A stretch of DNA of 64,000 nucleotides from Allomyces macrogynus ATCC 38327 (lineage: Eukaryota > Blastocladiomycota > Blastocladiomycetes > Blastocladiales > Blastocladiaceae), in the NCBI GenBank assembly GCA_000151295.1, contig GG745344.1:871333-935332 (forward strand). The letters are read 5' to 3'. Position numbers and translations under genes: made by a program. Positions 28,681-40,579 of this stretch are shown here, piece by piece. The notes under the pieces were generated by a model, which searched no databases, was not told where the DNA came from, and saw only the letters and a list, made by a program, of their open reading frames with translations. Position 1 is the first letter of the stretch; each line of letters begins with the position of its first letter.

Positions 28681-28685
28681 CAGTG
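28681..28685. repeat. Target-site duplication, right copy (CAGTG)
   Basis: This is the second copy of CAGTG, directly after the terminal CA of the element. Confidence 0.85.
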
Positions 28686-30195
28686 TCAAGCCGGGTGTTG
28701 TTGCTGCTGCCAGACCAGTGCGACCATGGCATAATCTGAAAACGTTCACAGGATCGGCCACATTGTATCAATGGCTCTTCACCGGCCACCAGTCTTCCTG
28801 TGCTCAAGTCGCTCTCCCCGCCATGGTCGTGAATGCCGGCACCGGGGTCGGGCGCTCGGTGCACGAGGGTCGCTGACCTGGTCTCGCCCGACCACAAGCA
28901 TGTCGATGAGCGCCGCAACGACTTGGTGGGCACGCTCGCCGATACGTGCAAGGCCAAGAAGGTGCTCGGATTCGAGGCCGACTACGAGTTCACGCACGAA
29001 ATGTGGACGGAATCGATGAGACGGGGCCTTTACGATTTGTGGCCGTTCCAGATATGCCGCAACTCACGCGTCTCCATTTTTTCGACATCTTTTGTGAGTT
29101 GGCTCCTGAGTCCATTGTTGAATTGGCAGCCGCGGCGCCGCATCTGGCAACTTTGACTGCATCGCGTCGGCCATTCGTTTTGGTGCCCATGCCCTCAATG
29201 TGCGCGAATTTTACCAGCCTGACAATGCTGCATACGACTTCCGAGTTCGTGGCGGATGGCTTGGCTCAGTGTCTGGTTGCCCCACAGCTCGCCAACGTCG
29301 TCGAGCTCCATGGAGGCGATCTCCATGTCCCAGACTTGCCATGGTCGTTCATCACAAAACTCGAGAACTAGATGTTGCCTGGAGTTGATATTGCGCTGCG
29401 TCGCTCCATCTTCGATGCACTGCCCAACCTCACTAAACTCCGTTTGCCATCGATTGTGACGTGGGTTGGCGACCAGGTCCCTATTTTGAGCACTGTCGTG
29501 CACTTGGTGGCAGGTGCTGACACATTTGCTGAGTTTCCTGACCACGCCTTGCCCTCGCTCTGCCATGCTGAAACCGAGTCTGCAGCAGCGTTGTACGGGC
29601 TTCCCGCCCGTGTTTCCAGTCACTCAAGCGAATTGTGGCCCCAATTGACGCTATGCTAATCGAGGACCTTGCCCGCATGCCCCGGCTCAAACAGATTACT
29701 GCATTGCGTGTTGGCATGGTCGGCTCGCTTCCGGAATGGCAGCTCGAATCTGTTCTGGGTAATCAAGTGTGGGACCCCTTTGCATGGGCCAGGCATGCGC
29801 CCCGCGGGTTCGTGGACAAGCTGAACATCATCGTGGGCAAGTTGGACAACATTGAGAAAATGTGCACTGACGTTGCGACGATGGCTTCACGGTGCGCCAT
29901 TGGGAGGGCATCCGACGAGCTGATTTTGGCCAGGCCGGACCCTTTCCCAGTCGAGGTGGTGTTGGAAGGTGGGATCGTCGCAGAGGAGCATCATCAGGTC
30001 GAGGATCTGTTCAAGAAGCTGGTGGTAACGGACGGGCCCATGGTGCAGGTATCATTGAGTGTGAAAGCGCGCGCAGTGGTAAATGAGCCGCACCGGCCCC
30101 AAGCAAGGATGAGCATCATTACCCTTGATGGCTTGAAATATATTCGCCAATATTTTCGGGACTTGGCATCGGCTTCTCAACGTTGCACGCTCTGA
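28686..30195 (+). pseudogene. LRR-like host gene, 3' part, interrupted by the PLV
   Basis: The first 62 codons (to a stop at 28,874) continue the frame broken at 12,727. Further on, leucine-patterned segments appear in shifting frames: DMPQLTRLHFFDIFCELAPE, APHLATLTASRRPFVLVP, LPNLTKLRLPSIVTWVGD, and finally 29,635-30,195, a clean frame with DLARMPRLKQITALRVGMVG and a C-terminal domain containing FPVEVVLEGGIVAEEHH. The frame changes argue that this gene was decaying, or has introns I cannot place. Confidence 0.55.
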
Positions 30196-30953
30196 GCAGC
30201 GTCTTGGACGCTCAGACACATCCAATCCATGGTGCTAAAGCGTTGAAGCAAGCAACGCAGTTGTGGCGGTTTCAGCACTTCCAGGCTTTCAGGTGGTTTT
30301 CGTGCAGTTCTCGTCATCAAAACACTTTCTTCCACCGCTTCCTTCATATTAGATGGAGAAAATTATGACCAACTTGCCGAAACGTCAATTGTGACAATTG
30401 TCTCAGGCGCGCCGCAACTCATTATCCGAGAAAAAGAAAGGAACATGATTTTGCTTTCTTCCCAGGAAGTTCGTTTGACAAAAGTTGCGGCTGCTATTGT
30501 CATGGTGGAGACGCAGAGAGATCACATCACAGACCTTGCATCAACAACGAGTATGGTACATCAACAGACTTTTAGTGAAGAAGCAGGACCAGGCGATTTT
30601 CGAAACTCTCGGGATAAGTAAGTTTTCCACAGAAATTTGGTCAAGACTTCTCTCAGGCACAATAGGGCAGGCGTCTGGAATGTCGCGTCGCCGCCAAAGA
30701 CGCCATCGCTGGACGATATCCCTCGTGGCGCTGTTATTTCAGGACGGGTCCTTTCCTTTGGTCGCACAATGGCACACTTTGCAGCATCACGCACTCATAT
30801 GTATGCGCTCTCCGGCCACAAATGGCGAACGCAGCGAGCCCTCGTCTCGCTCAGACCATCAGCCCACCCACACGCGTGCATCGAGCTCCAAAGTGTCAGC
30901 AACTGCTCCACCGACTCGTTCTCCATTTCCATGGCGTTCTCTTCATGACCGGA
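30196..30953. other. Intergenic or decayed sequence
   Basis: This 758-bp stretch has only short open frames with poor codon bias. A few leucine-rich scraps suggest relics of the same LRR-like family, but none can be placed. Confidence 0.35.
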
Positions 30954-31584
30954 GCAGACATTTCCGCACTTGGTCGCGACGACGTGGTCCTGTCGAGTGT
31001 GCCCCAATCCCTCAACCAAGCCCCCAACAATTCCGACGACGTGCAGCTTGCCCGTGTGATCCTCGAGGAACGCATTGAGGACGCGGTTCAGCTCAAAACG
31101 GCGACGCTAGTCGAATTTTAGTCGTACTTGGAGTATCGTGTCGATCGGGCGTTTCGAGTCGATCCTGGACGACGCATGCACCATGTTGGCCGCCAATTAT
31201 ACGGACCAGTTTGCCAAGTCGTTCACGATGCACGACACGACCGCCATCAACCCGTTCGAGTGGTTTGTCACGAACCCGCCGCCCAGCCCCGAGCGCAGCG
31301 TTCGCGAGCCCATGGAACAGAAGGAACAAAACGTTATGTGCTGTGAGCGCGCCCGCTACTTCAGGCGCATGGACACGTGGGTGCGCAACAATGTCGGCCA
31401 CAAGGCTCGATCTTTGCTTGAGAGGACTATTTTCAAGTGTTCCAAGGCATTCGTCGACTATGATTTGTTTCTCGCGGAAAACCACGACTATTCCGACTTC
31501 CTCGTGCTTCCACGTGCCGTGGACACTCTGCAATCGCCCTGTCTGCCTGGATCGGCTGCTTGCACGCACCATGCTGTCGATCTT
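30954..31584 (+). CDS. Hypothetical host protein, possibly two exons
   Basis: The ATG at 30,954 opens a frame with host-like G+C-rich codons (DDVQLARVILEERIEDAVQL). It meets a stop at 31,119, and a second coding-like frame runs from about 31,138 to a GTAAGT donor at 31,585 (FESILDDACTMLAANYTDQF, NPFEWFVTNPPPSPERSV, RRMDTWVRNNVGHKARSLLE). The two are offset by one frame, so either a small intron or an indel lies near 31,120. Strong codon bias supports real coding sequence. I do not recognise the protein; it looks helical. The 3' end after the donor is not located. Confidence 0.4.
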
Positions 31585-31794
31585 GTAAGTGCAACCACCT
31601 CGACGGCCGTGGTTCTTGCCGCCGGGGATCCTGGCGCACACGTGCGCAATCACGACGACGAGGGTGAGGGATCTCACGATGATAATGCAGACGGCGTGAC
31701 AGCCGCTGCTGCCTCTCGGCCCAGCCACGAACCTGCTGTCGCCTGCCTTCGCTGCTCCCTGCAACGACGCTGGACCTGGGACCGCATGTCCGCC

Positions 31795-32035
31795 CGCCGT
31801 GTCATGGCCACGACTTGTCGACCTGTACGTGATCCGGCGCCATTTACAGCACGTTCGGCGCAGCGCGATGAGCGTCCCTGCGGTTCCCACCAGCAAGATC
31901 ACTGGGGTATTTTTGGGGATTTTCAGCGACAAGGTGGTCGAGGATGATAAATTGCACGTCACGAGGCAGTGCGACGAGGGTGAGCTCGGGCATTGCTTCC
32001 ATCATTGCGGCGGACGTTTGGCCAAACTTCGACAT
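31795..32035 (-). pseudogene. F-box-like fragment
   Basis: The minus strand reads PELTLVALPRDVQFIILDHL in one frame and, after a one-frame shift, TLIALRRTCCKWRRITYRS. Together these match the F-box layout of the other family members here (LPxDVxxxI...LRRTCKxW). Nothing further downstream on this strand is convincingly related, so it is probably a remnant. Confidence 0.5.
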
Positions 32036-34062
32036 CGGTTGGCCAGTGTCAAATATGCACTTGTTGCGTCTTAGTGTTTCTTGCTGTTCGTGGATTGATA
32101 CCTACGAGAAGTGTTGTTTGGTGGCCATGTCACGACCCGTCGTTGTTTGACCAGAGAAACCGCAGACAACGTCAGGCATCCCTGACGTGGAAAGTCCTCA
32201 TCTGCCCTCCCAACAGCCCGATCAACATGTGGGTAACTCAAGCAGCGCGAGCAAAAGCCGTGCGTTGATATATGTAGAATTATTCATGCCATGAGAGGAA
32301 TGCTGACAATGTCATGGGGTGAGGTCTTTGGGGGCTTGGAAACATGCTCGAGTCGGTTTACAGGTTCACAAGATCATCAGAATTTGACAAAAGAGATGTT
32401 GGCAACCAAAACGCTCTGGTTGTGCTACGTACAGGCAGAAATGTCCAGTACTATATTATTCAAGCCAATGATGTCTTCGCGACAGTCAAGCGCAGTGGAG
32501 AGGGAGTTTGGGTGGACAAGCCATCCCAACGACCAAGTGCCAAGGAATCGGGGCAAAGGAGATTGGGGTGAGTTGCTTGGCGTCGCCCTCCATGTTCATG
32601 ATCGACGATCTGTTGCGGTCAGCTGAAACGGCAATCCCCGGAAGGAACATTTCTTGTGCTTGATCCGGCTTCTTTTCGTCAAGCACGCCTATGCCGTGTT
32701 GTTTCCTACGCCGAACAGGGCCTTACACTATGGATCCCTTGCTTCATGGAACATTATCGTGTCCGCAACGTCGATCAACACGTTGGTCGCGCTTGCCTCA
32801 TCAACAGCGTACTTCCACGCTTAGCAAGAATAGCGGAGAGCTTGTGGGGGGGGGGGGGGGGGTTCTGACGAGATGCGAACCTATGGGATGCTCCCATTTT
32901 AGTTGTCAACAAAGGCTGTCAGCCGCTTGACAAGCCGAATGACAGTCCAGAACAAACCGTCGTATGCCTGAGTGGTTAGGAGAAAATTTTCGTTGTGTTC
33001 CAATTCGACGAGATGTTCTCTAGATGTAAAGCTAGAGTTTCTAGGGTGGGCTGCCGATTGGGCAAAGATTTGTATCCGTGCCAATTGAGTCAGTTGTTGG
33101 GGTCAAAACGTGCTCAACACGGAGGCCAAACACCACCTTTGAGCTGAAGGACTTGAGCTGCAACAACCAGCAACCAAGCTGAAGCTGCTTGATCAACGAC
33201 AGGCAGCCAGCAACCGCAACGCCAGGAAAGGGCGATCAGACGTAGCAGCGTGACCGCCTTCGCCTTGCACGACGCCATAACTCGAACGATGGACAATGTC
33301 GAGATGTTCATTTGAATGCGCGAGACAGCGCGCCGTCAGTGCCTGGGCGTTCTCGGTTGTTTGCTGCTGCTTTCATTGTGGCGATCAACAACAGCAACCG
33401 GAGCGTCAGTTTGTCGAGTAGCAAAGCCAGCATCAACATTGCCAGCCTACAAGAAGGCAAGGATCAGCAGCGATCACCACAAGGACCACCTGTCAAAGGC
33501 TCTAGGGCTGCACGACGTGTTGTCTTCTTCTGATGCGTGGACAATCTTGGGACACTCGATTGCTGTGGTCATTCAACAATTCACAACGTTGGGCAAGACG
33601 AATGTGCTTCAAGCCTATTTACAGCGAGAGGAAACACTGGGTGCGCAGCGCCAGCCTAAGTGTAATGATCAGGAACATAACGTCGTCAGGAAGTTTGAGA
33701 ATCGCGTGCGATTGGCACATTGTCAGGCGAGGTGGGATTACGTTGATGGGTAGCATCGGGCGTCACCGTGGGTCCCTAGGCGAGATGGGTTGAATGAAGC
33801 AAGTGGAGTGACCTGAGCAGAATAGCAGACGGTGTGATGGCGCAGGTACGGATGGTGGTATTTGTTGTCGAGGGACGAGAGGCAACCACGTCCGGCCACA
33901 TTCTCTTCTCCATTCCCCACGTCAGCTCTGCGACGTTCAGCAGCTCACGAACATGGCGAATTTGGTGCATCAGTTTCCGTCTCAAAGACAAGTTTGCAAA
34001 AGTGGTTGCACGCTTTGACCATTTCAAATCGCAAAGCCAACAAGTCTCCTCCACGCCGCCCG
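32036..34062. other. Two-kilobase region with no supported gene
   Basis: Both strands carry short frames only. One plus-strand frame (33,316-33,753) begins with a signal-peptide-like stretch but lacks host codon bias and any family resemblance, so it is not called. The region contains a run of 17 G at 32,846-32,862. Confidence 0.4.
32846..32862. repeat. Homopolymer run of 17 G
   Basis: An uninterrupted G17 follows CTTGT and precedes TTCTGACG. It may be a true G-tract or an assembly gap edge. Confidence 0.9.
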
Positions 34063-37000
34063 TCACGAGTCCACCGCGCTGCCGCGTGCGGTGACCACGT
34101 CGTAACCACCAGCGGACATGATCTGCGTCGACACGACCCTGGCCGACCCAGGCAGTGGTTGCGTCGGCGGCGCAAGCGTGTCGGTGCGCTTGACGAGCGT
34201 CGAACCGGTCGAAGAGACGCCTGCGGCCACGGCGGCGCCTTCAAGGCGCGCATGCCATTCTGCGAGCTCAGCGTCCGACGGCGCATGCACCTCAAGTATA
34301 CCTGCTGCAAACACGGCCGTAAACGACCGCGACGCAGCGTCACATTGCGACAGCTGAACGAATCGGCGCAAGCTGAGCACGAGACCGTGTGGTTGCTGGG
34401 GGAGGTGGGGAAGTGATCAGGGTCAGCGAAGGCGAATATGGAGGAAATCAAAGGCAAGTTATGCGCACCGAGCGCACGACCAAAATCTGCGAGTCCAGTC
34501 CAAGAGCGACACCGACCCCTTGCATCCACGGCGATATAGCAAGCGCGCGCGCCGTGTGCGCAAACCGCACGGCGAGCGACTTGGTCTCGACCATGGCTCG
34601 CGCACCGCCGTCCGAATCGTTGAGCAGCAGTCCACTGCTCGCATTCCCCTCGTCGTCGAGTGGCGTCGAGAGGGTGTGGACGGTTTCGCCCATCCAACCC
34701 GAGACGTCCGAGGCCGGCGACGCGCGCAGCTGCGCGAGAATGTAAGCCCACCGAACACCAAGAACGCAAAGCGCAATGGCCGACGTAATGGTGAGCATGT
34801 GCGGGACGGGGCCGAGGTCGAGGGCACTAAGTGCAATCAGCTGGTGGAATCGCGTGAGAAGTCGTACATCAATATGAACCGAGGGGGTGGAGACGGACCG
34901 CTGCACTTGCGCCGAGGGCAATCAAATAGGACGCGGTCGACATGGATTCGGTCGACCTGCTCGTCTTTGGCGAGACGCGCCGGCTGCGCGCTGCGAGCCA
35001 AATGCACGCGATGACCAGGGCGCCGCACAACAAGCACTGCACAACAAACATGCCGGTTTGGTACTTGTCGCTTTTCGACACGCACCCGGTGTACCGCCAC
35101 TCGCGCTTGACAATCACGTCGACGGGCATCATGGGGTCGACCCCGAGCCACAAACCTAGCAGCGCACCCTCGAGCACCCACACGGCGATGAGCGACTGCC
35201 ACAAGATGCGGTTGATGTCCGAGGCGACGCGGCGCAATGGGCTCGAGACGATCAAGTAGACGCGAAAATCTTGCGCGGCCATGCAGCTCGTCATAACAAC
35301 AAATCCCATGCCGAGCAAGGCGACGCGCAACTGGCAGGTCATGGTCGTGGGGGAACCAAGATACGCCAGCGGCGTTAGCGATCCGATCAATGAACCAGAA
35401 AGAATGCCAATGAGGGTCATGGTCGGGATCCGGCGCGCGCGCACAGCGGCGTGGGACCAAATCAAGTATGCGAGCAGGGCAACAGTGGTCACAACCAGGA
35501 ACGCGACAATGGCCATGACCGTCCTTGCGGGTGTGCTATCCCAAACAACGTCTTGCGGTGGGCCGAAATGATCAATGTTGAGCAGGTCGGCAATGTTCGA
35601 GTTCATGGACACGACAGCGGCTTGCGCGTCGGCGAACCCAGCGAGAATCAGGTTGACGGCCGTGTAAATGACGTTCGAGACAGCAAGGTACCGGTCGTTG
35701 TTCGAAGGTCGGTTCGTAATCTAGCGGGTCAGCGGTCAGAACACAGTAAACAAGAGCGATGCTTTCATCGGGAAACGTATGAGTACCCTTGTAGAATCGA
35801 GCAATGCTTCGTCATAAACTTGGTTCACGACCGGGTCTAGATCGCCAACAAGAGACAAGACAATCAAATCGAGCGGCCTGAGCGAACTCATTAGCACCTG
35901 TAACAAAAAGGAACGAATGGCGTACCGGTGAACAGCGCCGGAATCGTTGGCCGAAAGCCAAACCCAATCGTCAAGAGACGCTGCACGTCGGGTCCCGACA
36001 TGAACTCAGCGACACGCATCGCGCGCGTCACATTGTTCGAGTATCGGTTCACGGCAATCGTGCCGCCGCCGAGCGTCGACGCGCCCACCAAGTCGGCCGA
36101 CTCGCCCGGCAAAGGCGCAACACCCCACGACAGGTTCGGTGCGTGTTCGCGCAGCCACCGAGTCTGGCTCCCCCACATGTGCATAAATACGGCGTTGTCC
36201 TGCAAGCCGAACACCCGGAGCGTCTCGATTTCGGTGAAAAGCAACCCGGACATGAGCCCTTGTCCGGTCCAACGGCGGAACCGGTCCAAGACCGCCGCTG
36301 CCCGCGCCTGATCATCGAGCGCGGCCAGGGAGAGCGACGAGGTGGAGTCGAGGAACATGGTCAGGTTAGCGCCAGCAAACCATTCGGCGACGTTGCATGT
36401 CAAGCCCTCGTACGGGCTGAGCTGCGTCACGAAACCCAGGAGAGAGGGGTTGAGCGCACGCTCGCCGGGTCTGATTTGCCAAAAGCGAGAGCAATTCGTT
36501 CAATCGCGCCAAAATGTCGACCCGCATCGGCAGAAACGTCAAACGTACAAGATCGTCGTGAGCATCGTCTCCATCTCGTCCCACTAAAAGAGAGCGTGAG
36601 ATGGACGGTGAGAAGCAAGAAGAGAGAGTAAAAATTGGGTGCAATGGCAATGAATGGGTGGAGAAGAATCGATCGGACCGTTGTCGGCGGTCGTTGAAAG
36701 CTGTACTTAGCCAAGAGATCAGAACGAAAGAATAAAGCCCCGCCATCAGCAAATGTTGGCAGGGCGTATCTGCGAACCAGTTTTGAACGACGAAATGAGC
36801 TCCAGATCCCCACGTTTGGATCGCAGAGTCTGTTGACAACAGTAAACGGCGCGGAGCGTACAGAGATCCATTTACAGTCCCCGCGACGAGCGCAGATGGG
36901 TCATGACGAGAAATCGCCCCGGAAGAGCCAATTCCGTTCATGGGGGAGAGAAGTTTGGCAAATGCAGCCGTCCAAACGACTACGTTCGCGAAAAGATGCT

Positions 37001-37696
37001 GGCTGAGAACAGTTGCACAAAGTGACATACACGAGCGATCCCACAATATACACGGGACAAAAATACCATCCATTCCAAACAGATCCCACGTGTTAGACTG
37101 TTGCAGCGCGGAAATCTTGAGAAATACCTTCAAGTCGTCGGTTGTATACGAGTACTGGGGCGCTGTCGTGAGAGAGGCGTTCAACAGCGGCTGTGGGCGG
37201 CCAAATAACTATTGGTGGTACCGAGTCCGGCCACCAGACGTTGACGGGAATTCCGGTCTGGTTGGACCACGCGTCGAGTAGCTGCGAAAAGTTGGCAAGA
37301 AAGCTCGCGTCGTTGATTGCTGATGCAATGGGTCTCATGGCAACATTGACGGCCGGGGCGGTCTAGAATCAAGATCGGTACATTTGGCACAATCCGCATC
37401 GGCACGAGTACGAGGACGTGAACTGAAGTCAGGAAACTGCGATGAATCGCCGTCCACACTTGCAAAGTTACTCGGACCATGGCGAGAACACCTTGCGCTC
37501 CGGAAGATGCTAATGGCCTCCATATTGAACAGCTTGGCCCACTGCCGATGAGGCACAGAACGCAAAGAACCCAGACGACGGGCGCAAACACAAGTCTCAG
37601 TCTTGCAATCGGCCTGGCGCGCTCGCGCGCGAGAAGTCGAGGGCGGTGCTGATTTACATTCTTGCGCCACTGCAAGCGAAGTGAAACAGTCGTCAT
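34063..37696 (-). CDS. Receptor 1: solute-binding domain + class C 7TM + PH-like tail
   Basis: Multi-exon minus-strand gene. A signal-anchor stretch (APVVWVLCVLCLIGSG, about 37,600) is followed by a bacterial SBP type 1 fold: [101 protein letters not shown] small linker exon (about 35,790-35,840) reads VVNQVYDEALLDS. The 7TM exon (about 34,870-35,720) has seven hydrophobic helices with the class C cysteine pair (TCQLRVALL and WRYTGCVSK) and CMAAQDFRVYLIVSSPLRR after TM3. The last exons carry ILVVRSV...SFTAVFAAGILEVHAP...ELAEWHARL, PH-like. Likely a surface sensor for a small organic ligand. Exon limits and start approximate. Confidence 0.7.
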
Positions 37697-38150
37697 ATCG
37701 ACCGAGATCCGGGGGCAAGTATGTGGCAGCAGTGTTTGGTTCGTGTCCCGATCCCAAACTGCAGCATGTAAAGACATCGATGGGGAGACAGGGCTCTCTT
37801 TCGACCGCAGAATATCATTGACCATTTCAGCAAGTCTCGAATCCTTGGCATGTGTTGTTGTGCACCTCAGTTGTCGCCGGACATTTTGCAACGTTCGACA
37901 GAATGACTGGCTGTGTGACTCAAACGATGTGATTCTCCATGTCAATCATAACTGGTTGAGAAGCGCACTTAACTTTCGCATCAACCTGGGTGAAGTCTTG
38001 AGACGAACGGAAATCTTTAGAAGAACAGGGAAAGATGAATTCGGGTCAAGAATAACGAGCGCTGGTGCCCGTTGTCTCCGTCATCGGCGCGGTATTTACA
38101 AAGCACGCCGCGCACGCGCTTGATGCTTGATGACCACATTGAAATGCCGG
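37697..38150. other. Intergenic, upstream of receptor 1
   Basis: This 454-bp gap between receptor 1 and the F-box/LRR locus shows no supported gene. It should include the receptor promoter. Confidence 0.35.
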
Positions 38151-40448
38151 TCACTCCTTGCCCTCCTCGTCGTGCATGTTCTTATCCTCGTCCGCCTCCT
38201 CATCCTCGTCGCCGCTCTCCAAAGCTAGCTCATCCACATCCGCCGCGGTTTCGTTCCCTTGATCGGCCGTGGCACCTGCCGAGCACACTTTCCCTGACAG
38301 CCTCTCGTCGACGAGCATCGTGAACTCGACGAGCGCGGCCGTGATCATCGGCCGCGCCGAATCGTCGACTCCAGGCATGAAAATAATGTCGATGTGGAAC
38401 GGCTGACCGTCGTCGTCGTCCTCCATGCCGCCCTAATCGCCCTCCACGAGTGCGATTGTCACGTCGTGCCCGCGCACCCAGCAGACAGTGCGGAACAGCA
38501 AATAGCTCGTCCGGTTCGCGTTGACGCCGACGCTCATCACGTCGATCCGGGGCGATTTCGCCGGCCGGTTGCAGAACCAGCCCATATCCAGAAGCGCCGG
38601 CCACAGCGCACTGCCCTCGTGGTACTCGAGGTGCAGTACGTCGAGCAGCGCCGGCTGTGGCGTCGTGTGCACCAGCGGCCACGGGCACGATCCGCCGACG
38701 TACTCGGCGCCGACGAAGTCCAGCTGCAGGATCCGCGACAGATATTCGATGAGCCGCGGGTGCATGAATTTCGCGACGGTGCGCACCGTCATGGGCAGCG
38801 CCTCGACCATAATCCCGTTTGTGTCGTTGAGCAAGTCCACGTGAGTCAGGTGCACGAACGCGCCGTGAGCGACCAACTCCGAGACGTTGCCCTGCTCGGC
38901 TTTCAGGTGCGTCAATGCGGCAAGAGTTGGCAACACGCCGTGCGACCAAGAAACATGGTGGTAGAGCAGCAAGTTCGTGAGCCACGTGAGCCGGTTCAGC
39001 AAGGTCGGGTCAAGTCGCGTCCCGCCAAGCGGGATATCGCTCTGTTCGAGCATCAAGTCGAGCTTCGTGTTGGACGTCCACGGCACGGCGAGAGCCCCCA
39101 CCTCGCCATCGTGCAGCACGAGCTCGGTGAGCCGTGGAGCCGTCGCCGTCACGAACAGGTTTCCCCACACGGTCGTGCTCCGCGCCACCTCGGGCCGCTC
39201 CTAGTGGGGAACGTAGCGGTCAAATTGGTGCCGAGACGCGTCAACGTGCAGTGTGCCGTTTTGAGCGCGGCGAGAAGCGGCGACGTCGTCGCCAGGTGGG
39301 CAAGAAGCTCGTTGGTGAGCGCAAAGTCGGTGAATTGGGCGCGCGTGAGCTGCGGCATTGGGGGAAGAGCAGGAGCCGGAAACAACGAGCTGGGCCGCAC
39401 CGCATTGTGCCAAACGCACCGGTCCGGATCGTCGTGGCCATGCAACCGCAGCGTGCGCAATTTGGGCAGAACGAGACCTTGGTTCATGCCCGTCGGGTCA
39501 TGGAGAAAGAGATGCTTGCAGACAGCGACCGGAACGCCAATGGACTGCAACGTGGGCCAGCACGGGTGGGTGAGCCTCGTCGGGGAAACCATAATCGGGT
39601 CGGCACACGCCCGGACCCTGAGCTAGCTGCGAGAAGAGCGAGATCGGTCGCATCAATAGTCTCCCTCACGCGCACAATCAGCCTCGAAGGCTGTGGAACA
39701 ACGAGCACCAGCTGCTACCCGCCGCCGTGCACACTCCAGATCACTTGATGGTGCAGCTGGCGCAAATGCTGGGCTACAATGTCGTTCCACCCGGCGAGGA
39801 CGCTGATCCAAATAAGTTCGAGGGCCCTGCTGCGCGAAGCAAGCACTGGCGCACTCACACGGCCAGGCAGAGGCTTGCTGGCGACAGCAAGAGCCGCAGG
39901 ATGCGGAAACTGGCTTAGCAGGTGGACGAGAAGCGCACCGAGTCCGCCATACGGCCAATCAAACTCGTCCAGCTCGCCGAGAAGCGCAAGAAGTGAGGTG
40001 GCGAGCGAGCGGGCGGACGCGGGAAGCGTGAGCTGCTCGTGGAAATGTCGCTATCATCGTCGTCCCCATCGACATGCTAGACCTTCATATCATTACCAGG
40101 TCCATCCTCGCTCGACTGATCCCCCATGTCCGTGTAAGGGCCAGCGCTCGAGTCATCTCCATCCAAATCGTCCTCGTCCGGCTTGACGATAATCTTGACG
40201 TTGACGTGCCAAAATAGCTTCTCATCCACGATGCGCTGCCAGGTCTTGCACGTCCGCCGCAAGGTCATTATCGTTAAAACAATGTCGGCAACCACAGAAA
40301 GGCACCCAGTGCCGGTGTGGTAGTTGGCCAAGAGCTGCGTGACAATAGCACGGAACACGTCCACAGGAAGATCGGCCAACTGCAAACGATGCCGCGGGTG
40401 CGGGCGAGGGTGCAGGTAACGACGCGGGCGCAAGGGACCTGGATCCAT
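38151..40448 (-). pseudogene. F-box/LRR-like gene, probably disrupted
   Basis: The most complete member of the family here. It begins MDPGPLRPRRYLHPRP and has an F-box-like domain: LADLPVDVFRAIVTQLL, TIMTLRRTCKTWQRIVDEKL, FWHVNVKI. An acidic linker ends at a stop at 40,077. Leucine-rich stretches follow in separate frames: LLALLGELDEFDWPYGGLGA, LPKLRTLRLHGHDDPDRC, TRLDPTLLNRLTWLTNLLLY, LAALTHLKAEQGNVSELVAH, HLTHVDLLNDTNGIMVEALP. A TAG at 38,433-38,435 separates the last long segment from an in-frame continuation (PFHIDIIFMPGVDDSARPMI) that resembles the C-terminus of the relative at 30 kb. Some breaks may be introns, but the in-frame stop suggests a pseudogene. If active, it would act in SCF ubiquitin ligases. 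Confidence 0.5.
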
Positions 40449-40579
40449 GGGCAGAGCATCCCCAACAGAGTGATCTGTTCGCGTCGCCGTGTCAGGTCAT
40501 CGAGAGTGGTACCAAACAGTGCTGGAATCAACGCACCTCCGTTGAATTGAGGAAACCGGCGCCGTAAACTCGGTTCACG

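Noticed and set aside
33316..33753. Frame with an N-terminal signal-peptide-like stretch
   Set aside because: It has no host codon bias, no resemblance and no neighbours to support it.
35891..36590. Bacterial contamination suggested by the solute-binding-protein sequence
   Set aside because: The sequence is split by spliceosomal-type introns, repeated five times and always joined to a eukaryotic-type 7TM domain.
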